Below, piece after piece: positions 57,859-64,000 of a stretch of 64,000 nt of DNA. This DNA comes from Laetiporus sulphureus 93-53 (lineage: Eukaryota > Basidiomycota > Agaricomycetes > Polyporales > Laetiporaceae). The number at the start of each line of letters is the position of its first letter. The first letter of the stretch is position 1. The translations under genes and the position numbers were made by a program. The notes beneath the pieces are model-generated. The model searched no databases and was not told the DNA's origin. It worked only from the letters and a program-made list of their open reading frames with translations. The DNA is taken from contig NW_024468523.1 of NCBI RefSeq assembly GCF_001632365.1, forward strand, positions 553,635 to 617,634. The letters are read 5' to 3'.

Positions 57859-59481
57859 GCGCTATCGGGACGAGCCCGGCGCAAGCGACAATGTGTCGCG
57901 GAGTATTTCCTTCAGACGACTGAGCCCGGTGCCTGTTCGTCAATAGAGTGTCCGAATTACGATATAATCGTTGTTTGCGGCATGTTGAATCATTCGTTCT
58001 GTGACTGGTTATATCCTGATGCTACCTGATATTCATGCGACTTCCCAATTATGCTTGTTGTCACCAAAAATGACACTAGGTCCGAAAAAAGTCTCAGAAC
58101 CCCCGATTGTTCTGGATCTTTCTCCGGGTTGGGGGCTTCTTGCCGTGCATTTATTGGCTTGTACAAGCTTAAAAATAGACTGAACGCTTGCTTACCATGT
58201 AAGCAGGAGAACGAGAAAAAGAGACTAGCGAATGAGGAGCCTGGCCACACAGGGCAGGACCCCCGAGCCGGGCATCGTTAATCCGGACCCAAGCACCTAT
58301 TTCGCGCGGATGCCCACGTGCACTCCGGCCGAATCCTCGTCGTCGTATATCGACTCTCGAGTCATCGACCTTTACTTACTACAACCTTGTTGACTTTCCC
58401 AGCCAGCCCACTGCGCGGCCAGGAGTTTGGGAGTCACCCGCTCTCTAGAAGATGGCTCCACGGGGCCAAACCGATGGCCCGTCCCATTGTAGCCGCGCCC
58501 TATTATATACACGCGCGCTACTACTCTCCCACGCCGGTGGCGCAGGTCGCACCGGGGCCTCTCGCATCTGCGCTCCGTGCCCAGATTCCAACAAACCTCT
58601 CTTCCTCGAGAACATCCGCTGCACTTACGAAACACGAGAGTAAGTTAAAAAAGGAGGTTCCATAGGCACAGGGCGATTTGAGTTTTCCTGATGACATCGG
58701 TAGCGTGCTCAATAATAATTGTCAAGAATGTTTTGCGAGTCCTCGCTAGACCGCATCGGCGGTTTCATGCTTCTGTTGGATCTATTTTGCAGCTCAACAT
58801 AGAGGACTTCTATGATGTTTGCTTCATGTAGCAGAGGTTGTATCAGGTGCTGCGGCTTGCTACTTTTTATATAAGGCATGATTGTGTCTCCTAGCTGTAT
58901 CCAATATTTCAATCCATTCAGTAGATGAGCACCGTTACGTCACGTTGAGTAGTATTCACATTGATCAGTAGCAATATGTAACTCTGCACAGTCCGTATTG
59001 TAAGCAACGATTCATCTTGATACAATGTACCAATGGGCGTCGTTGGATCGGCTTCAAGACCTTTGAACAACAAATCGGACTGAAACTATCGGGTCCTTGA
59101 CTCGTTGCTTTCCTTCTTCAGACCGGCCGCGCTTGCGGCAAGTTTGCCCGGCAGGTGAAAGCGTCCGCTGCTGTCGAGGACATCTTCATCATATATCTGC
59201 TCGCGCTCTTCATATGCCGCCGCCGTGTCTACCGAAACTATGTTTGATCAAAGAAGTTGTTATTGAATCGACAAGTTGTGAAGTTGTACTCTCGCTCGTG
59301 AAGTATGTAGCTGCGGTCTTGTTGCGGCCCAAAGTTCGGCCCCCGTGCAAATGACGGTGCAGTGGTACAGGACCCCGTTCTGGTGATCCCCGCGAAAATA
59401 GAGCAGTATCACTTCAACTTCTCCACCTCAACAGTACTCTATCATCCCTTTTATCTCCGAGGTTCACCCTAGTAACCTTCA
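57859..59481. other. Spacer between unit A and unit B
   Basis: About 1.6 kb without recognised genes; short frames such as 58318-58665 (+) and 57990-58250 (-) lack domain features. From about 59320 the sequence is similar to that from about 44780, so unit B begins there. The part 57860-59320 is unique in this window. Confidence 0.5.
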
Positions 59482-60271
59482 CTACACAGCATTAGAACTG
59501 ATCACTTTCTTGTCCTCCGTCTCCTCCGCAGTAGCGGGCGCCGGACTCGCAGTCCCGGTCGAGGGCTCGGGCGAGGGCTCGGGACCACCCAAAGCCGGCG
59601 ACGGTTTTGCGACGGGCGGTATCGCAGGGGCGATCCAGAACATGGGATATCTCCTTTGGATGTTGTTGATGATGAGCGCTACAGTCAGGACAAGCATGCT
59701 CGAGAGGAGCACGACCGGCAAATAGTACCAGCTCAGCTCCCAGATATCGTCGTCGAGCGCGGGGAGCAAGGCCGTCGCGCCGGCGGGTGGGTGCGTCGTT
59801 CCTGTGATTTGCATCGCGACGATGGCGACTGATGTAGAGAGGGAGGCAGCGAGCCAGCGGAGAGACTCGAAGTGCGAGGAGAGGGAGAAGAGCTTGGTGA
59901 TGCAGAGGCCGAGGAGGGCGGAAATGAAGTGGCCAAAGACGAGTGCCCGTGGCTGGGAGAGCGGCGCTTCGATTGCCCCGAAACAAAGCACGGCGGAGGC
60001 ACCCTTCGAAAGAGATCAGCCAACAAGGTCCACGTACGAAGAGAGAGAAAACATGACGCACGTATGAAGCGACCATAGAGGGCATACCGGGCCGCTTGAC
60101 GAAGTAGTGCGCATGACCAAAGACGGCCTGCAAGACGCACAGGCCGCAGAACGCGGCGATGAAGGACCAGAACCAGATGAGGTAGTCGGGCAGCTTGGGT
60201 GGTGGGCTGGCGCGGTATCCGAGCCAGCGCGTGAGCCACGGCGGGTATCGAGCGAGACGGTGTGGCGGCAT
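59482..60271 (-). CDS. HPP-family integral membrane protein, copy B
   Basis: Exons 60062-60271 and 59482-60003 give 243 residues with the same helices and GTTHPPAGATALLPAL loop as copy A. It differs mainly in the C-terminal tail, which carries four extra residues (an extra Glu-Pro-Ser-Pro) from a 12-base in-frame tandem duplication near 59565, and in a few substitutions (LTVALIINN for LAVALLVNN; the tail ends SSNAV instead of SSDVV). Over about 430 bp (59815-60245) the two genes, including their intron, are almost identical. Function unknown; intact, so both copies may be expressed. Confidence 0.92.
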
Positions 60272-60623
60272 GGCTTGCGATGCTCACTACGCAGCAATGT
60301 CGTGGGTGGAGGACGGAGCGGAGGGCAATGGAACGCTGCGGGATTGGGGTCAAGGGCCTCAGGTTCACCTGGAAAGTTGCACTTTAGGACGGAAGCTACT
60401 TTTTGTATTTTCACGGTGCCACCAGTGCATCGCTGGAATGAGCTCCTTGCATGATCGGATCTTGGTTTACCCTGACAAGCGCTTGAGCCTAGCTGTTAAC
60501 GCCGACACCGAGCAGCTCGGGCATGGGTCCCACGTGCGTTCAGCTGCTGGCTCAGTTAGTAACTTGAAGTTACCCAATTTACTGGCAGAAAGGATTACAA
60601 ACTTGCAGAGACGTCCAATGATC

Positions 60624-60790
60624 AGTGCGGTAGAACTCTTTGCACCCTACAATCGTTCCTGGCCGCAATATTACTGCAGTTAAGGGAATTGCTATAGTCG
60701 TCCATAATCCATATTGTGTTAACGCGCGGGCGCCCAAGAAGACAGGGCGTGTGAAAGCCGAGAAGATCTCTGCTTACGAATGTCATTGAG
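60624..60790 (+). repeat. Decayed copy of the A1/A2 repeat in unit B
   Basis: Recognisable by GGTAGAACTCTTTGCAC, GCCGCAATATTACTGCAG, ATTGTGTTAACGC and GCGCCCAAGAAGA. It lacks the second monomer and parts of the first. It shares single features with A1 (GTTAACGC, GCGCCCAAGAAG) and with A2 (AATTGCTATAG), so it is a mosaic. Confidence 0.6.
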
Positions 60791-62170
60791 TAAACATGAA
60801 TGGTCTTTGACAGCTCCATCATCTTGCACATTTCTCACGTAATTCGTCCATGCGGCGCCAACATGTTGCGTGGACATCTTTGCAATACCGCCATTTTAAA
60901 TAACAAATCCGGTCGTGGCCGTACGCGTCGCCTATCACGCAGTCGTCATTGTGTCTACCCTCATCACGCTCAAGACTCGGGAGAACCAGGGACACACACC
61001 GCCAGCCACATATCTGCGCTCGTGTCACGAATGCTAACAGGCATGAGCGGTCTTCTCGACTCGACTCGGTTTTCCGAGCGAGTGGGCTCCCGACTCGTCT
61101 GGATGCAAAACAGGCAATCACCCAATGGAAGCGTGCGTTTTGTGGATCATTAACCGCCTAAACGCAGTTGCGCATCGGCCAATCAGAATCTACGATCGGA
61201 GTGAGTTGTGGACTCAGCTCGGCCTCGGGTTGTTGAATTGACGGGCTCATCTGGGGTTCCCAGAGCCATGCTGAAGAACAATGCAGGGCAGACGCGACGC
61301 AGCATGAATTGCATCAACTTCTGCGCGCTCAATTTAGTACCAGGAAAACGGAAACTTCCTCTGACAGTAGAACCTGCCTCCGAAGTCTGTCAAGCGGTCG
61401 GAACAGCCTGTCGGTTTCATCATTCATCTGCGATGTTACAAGGGTGAACGAGCACGCACGCACGCCTTCAGACGACTGTTATGATGCTACCTTGCACGTT
61501 CATGGCGTCGCAACGCCTGCCAGGTCTTTATGGGGATAAATCTCTGCATCGGCCCATGTCGGTCTGTGGAGCGACCGTCCATCATTCGCGTCTCGGAGGT
61601 GTACCTCGCCTGCTGGATGATTCTTCACGCACGTACGTCGATCCTTTCTCAGTGATCCCTCCGTGCCTGCATGCGCTGAAGCACAATGGTAAAGCAACTG
61701 GGCTTCAACCACCCAGGCTAGGCTGAAGAAATATGAAGACCCGAACTGAAGAGCCATCTCTCTCTAACGGAGCCACTCATCTACGATTCGAAACATAATT
61801 CACACCAGTACCAGACACACACATGTCGGCGCAGCCTGCCAAGGACGGATATACGCCATCTGGAGCCGCTAGGCACGTCAGCTGCAGATCCGGCCTTAAG
61901 CTGTGGGTATTTGCGCATCAAATCCGTTGACATCAATAGCATTTACCCTCGCACTGCCATGAGCGTGCAAGACTAGACGAGACGATGGTCGCAAGAACAT
62001 TCATTCCTTGTCGTTTCAGAGTCGACACATCCCCGTATGGTGAGCAGGTGATGGACCCGACCGTGTTGCCGGTTTCGCCTGCGGGTCACTGCAGCTCTTT
62101 CAGCAGGGGCTGTCGTTGGCAAAGCCCCAAATCATGCCGTTCGCCGCCGACAATTAGTCTGCGAGTTTTG

Positions 62171-62178
62171 CATAAATA
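62171..62178 (+). promoter_or_regulatory. TATA-like element of P450 copy B
   Basis: CATAAATA 74-81 bases before the ATG, in the same 20-base block as in copy A. Confidence 0.5.
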
Positions 62179-62251
62179 CCTCGAATGAAGGGGGGCAACA
62201 TCTACACTCGAGCAGTCTTCTCCGATCGCACCGCCATAACATTGACATAAG

Positions 62252-64000
62252 ATGTCTTCCCATCCTTCCCCCTCAGTCTCTGTGTGGCCAGAGAACTCAC
62301 CTTCGTCGGGCCTTACCTTCTTCACTTCGCTCAGTCCGAGCATCACGATCGCTGCAGCCGTTTTGCTCGTCAGTCTGTACCTCCTGCCATCTATCACTGG
62401 CACGAGCTTCGACCTATTTGGACGGCGTCCCAGAGACAAGGACGGAAACTCCATTCCGAACGGTCCCCTTGGCCTCCCGATAGTCGGTGTGTTTCCTCGC
62501 TTTGCCTATGTACTTTACTGTATTGACGTTGGGTTCTTCACTCCAGGGTCGTTCCCTTTCCTGACGCGTTATCCGGAGTTGACGCTGGACTACTGGTACA
62601 AGAAGTTCGGTCCGCTCTACTCGATGTGGCTCGGAAACCAGCTGTTCGTTGTGGTGTCCGATCCCGGCATCGCCAAGGACCTCATNNNNNNNNNNNNNNN
62701 NNNNNNNNNNNNNNNNNNNNNNNNNNNNNNNNNNNNNNNNNNNNNNNNNNNNNNNNNNNNNNNNNNNNNNNNNNNNNNNNNNNNNNNNNNNNNNNNNNNN
62801 NNNNNNNNNNNNNNNNNNNNNNNNNNNNNNNNNNNNNNNNNNNNNNNNNNNNNNNNNNNNNNNNNNNNNNNNNNNNNNNNNNNNNNNNNNNNNNNNNNNN
62901 NNNNNNNNNNNNNNNNNNNNNNNNNNNNNNNNNNNNNNNNNNNNNNNNNNNNNNNNNNNNNNNNNNNNNNNNNNNNNNNNNNNNNNNNNNNNNNNNNNNN
63001 NNNNNNNNNNNNNNNNNNNNNNNNNNNNNNNNNNNNNNNNNNNNNNNNNNNNNNNNNNNNNNNNNNNNNNNNNNNNNNNNNNNNNNNNNNNNNNNNNNNN
63101 NNNNNNNNNNNNNNNNNNNNNNNNNNNNNNNNNNNNNNNNNNNNNNNNNNNNNNNNNNNNNNNNNNNNNNNNNNNNNNNNNNNNNNNNNNNNNNNNNNNN
63201 NNNNNNNNNNNNNNNNNNNNNNNNNNNNNNNNNNNNNNNNNNNNNNNNNNNNNNNNNNNNNNNNNNNNNNNNNNNNNNNNNNNNNNNNNNNNNNNNNNNN
63301 NNNNNNNNNNNNNNNNNNNNNNNNNNNNNNNNNNNNNNNNNNNNNNNNNNNNNNNNNNNNNNNNNNNNNNNNNNNNNNNNNNNNNNNNNNNNNNNNNNNN
63401 NNNNNNNNNNNNNNNNNNNNNNNNNNNNNNNNNNNNNNNNNNNNNNNNNNNNNNNNNNNNNNNNNNNNNNNNNNNNNNNNNNNNNNNNNNNNNNNNNNNN
63501 NNNNNNNNNNNNNNNNNNNNNNNNNNNNNNNNNNNNNNNNNNNNNNNNNNNNNNNNNNNNNNNNNNNNNNNNNNNNNNNNNNNNNNNNNNNNNNNNNNNN
63601 NNNNNNNNNNNNNNNNNNNNNNNNNNNNNNNNNNNNNNNNNNNNNNNNNNNNNNNNNNNNNNNNNNNNNNACCCATTCTGGCTCGGCACTCCCCACGTCG
63701 CGTCGGAGGACTTCACGTACAATGGACAGTTCATCCCGAAGGACACGGTCGTCGTCATGAACACTTGGTCGATGCATTATGATGAGACGAGGCACCCGAA
63801 CCCGGACAAATTCGATGTAGGTTTCCGGCACCGTTGTCATATCCTATCTCGAAGTAACAATGTGTTGCAGCCTGAGAGGTACATCAACGACAGCACTAAC
63901 AACACCGAGTCTGCCAACCTCGCGGACCCGTACGAGCGCGACCACTGGATGTTCGGATTAGGGTGAGTGCTCATGTCGAACTAATTGTCATGTAGAATGC
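62252..64000 (+). CDS. Cytochrome P450 monooxygenase, copy B (gap inside, cut by window end)
   Basis: Paralogue of the P450 at 55886. The first exon is readable to 62685: same membrane anchor (SITIAAAVLLVSLYLLPSIT), GLPIVGVFPRFAYVLYCIDV and MWLGNQLFVVVSDPGIAKDL. After the gap come FWLGTPHVASEDFTYNGQFI, HPNPDKFD (exon end 63816), PERYINDSTNNTESANLADP (exon 63871-63962) and FGLG, ending at the splice donor before the haem loop. The visible exons keep the same phases as copy A, with no stop or frameshift. I-helix and ExxR fall in the gap and the cysteine lies beyond the window, so activity cannot be judged. Confidence 0.9.
62686..63670. other. Assembly gap (985 N) inside P450 copy B
   Basis: The corresponding interval in copy A (56320-57302) is 983 bases, so the gap size agrees with the missing middle of the gene. 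Frames drawn through it are artefacts. Confidence 1.

Larger units (their letters stand above)
60272..62251. promoter_or_regulatory. HPP-to-P450 spacer of unit B
   Basis: About 2 kb matching, in order, the flank of HPP copy A (to about 46015), then a decayed repeat at about 60624-60790, then the 5' flank of P450 copy A. The ~8 kb of DUF6534 and pseudogenes is absent. No gene recognised. Confidence 0.65.

Noticed and set aside
62414..63840. Several frames of 360-500 codons crossing 62.6-63.7 kb
   Set aside because: They consist mostly of unknown bases of the assembly gap.

Overview
This window is nuclear DNA of a filamentous basidiomycete, most likely an agaricomycete. Genes are dense, carry many spliceosomal introns of about 45-70 nt with GT...AG ends (some exons are only 3, 20 or 29 nt), and include families typical of Agaricomycetes: a DUF6534 membrane protein, duplicated cytochrome P450s, F-box proteins and monocarboxylate-type MFS transporters. 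There are two assembly gaps (51723-51852 and 62686-63670). No tRNA, rRNA, CRISPR array or intact transposon was seen.

Layout, 1-44.2 kb (conserved core). In order: the 5' end of telomerase reverse transcriptase (-), an F-box protein (+), a TPR protein (-) divergent from a tiny complex I subunit (+), a Ser-rich unknown protein (-), an unrecognised multi-exon gene (-), the elongation factor IWS1/Spn1 (-), an F-box-like protein (+), a Ca3427-like periplasmic-binding-fold protein (-) divergent from KEOPS subunit Pcc1 (+), the PA2G4/Ebp1-like protein (-), a SAM methyltransferase (-) divergent from complex I subunit NDUFB8 (+), the XPG/Rad2 repair nuclease (-), a Caf120/Skg3-like PH protein with a Met-rich tail (-), a zinc-independent MDR oxidoreductase (-), a secreted GPI-anchored Ser-rich protein (-), a citrate synthase ending in a peroxisomal signal (-), proteasome ATPase Rpt2 (-) and a YIPF6/Yip4 Golgi protein (+). 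These are housekeeping genes without an obvious shared pathway. Several are head-to-head pairs that probably share promoters.

Layout, 44.2-64 kb (accessory region). A unit made of an HPP-family membrane protein (-) and a cytochrome P450 (+) occurs twice: unit A is HPP 44963-45740 with P450 55886-57858, and unit B is HPP 59482-60271 with P450 62252 to beyond the window end. The non-coding flanks are also homologous but more diverged than the coding parts. Unit A alone contains about 8 kb between two direct copies of a ~330-bp repeat. That segment holds a DUF6534 gene, a frameshifted MFS transporter pseudogene, two fragments of other P450 genes and an assembly gap. The region looks like an actively rearranging P450 neighbourhood. 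Whether HPP and P450 work together is not known; their co-duplication is the main hint.

Most gene models were assembled by hand from reading frames and splice signals, so exon edges are proposals. Several small genes (Pcc1, the 80-aa complex I subunit) and the telomerase start are visible only when short exons are joined.
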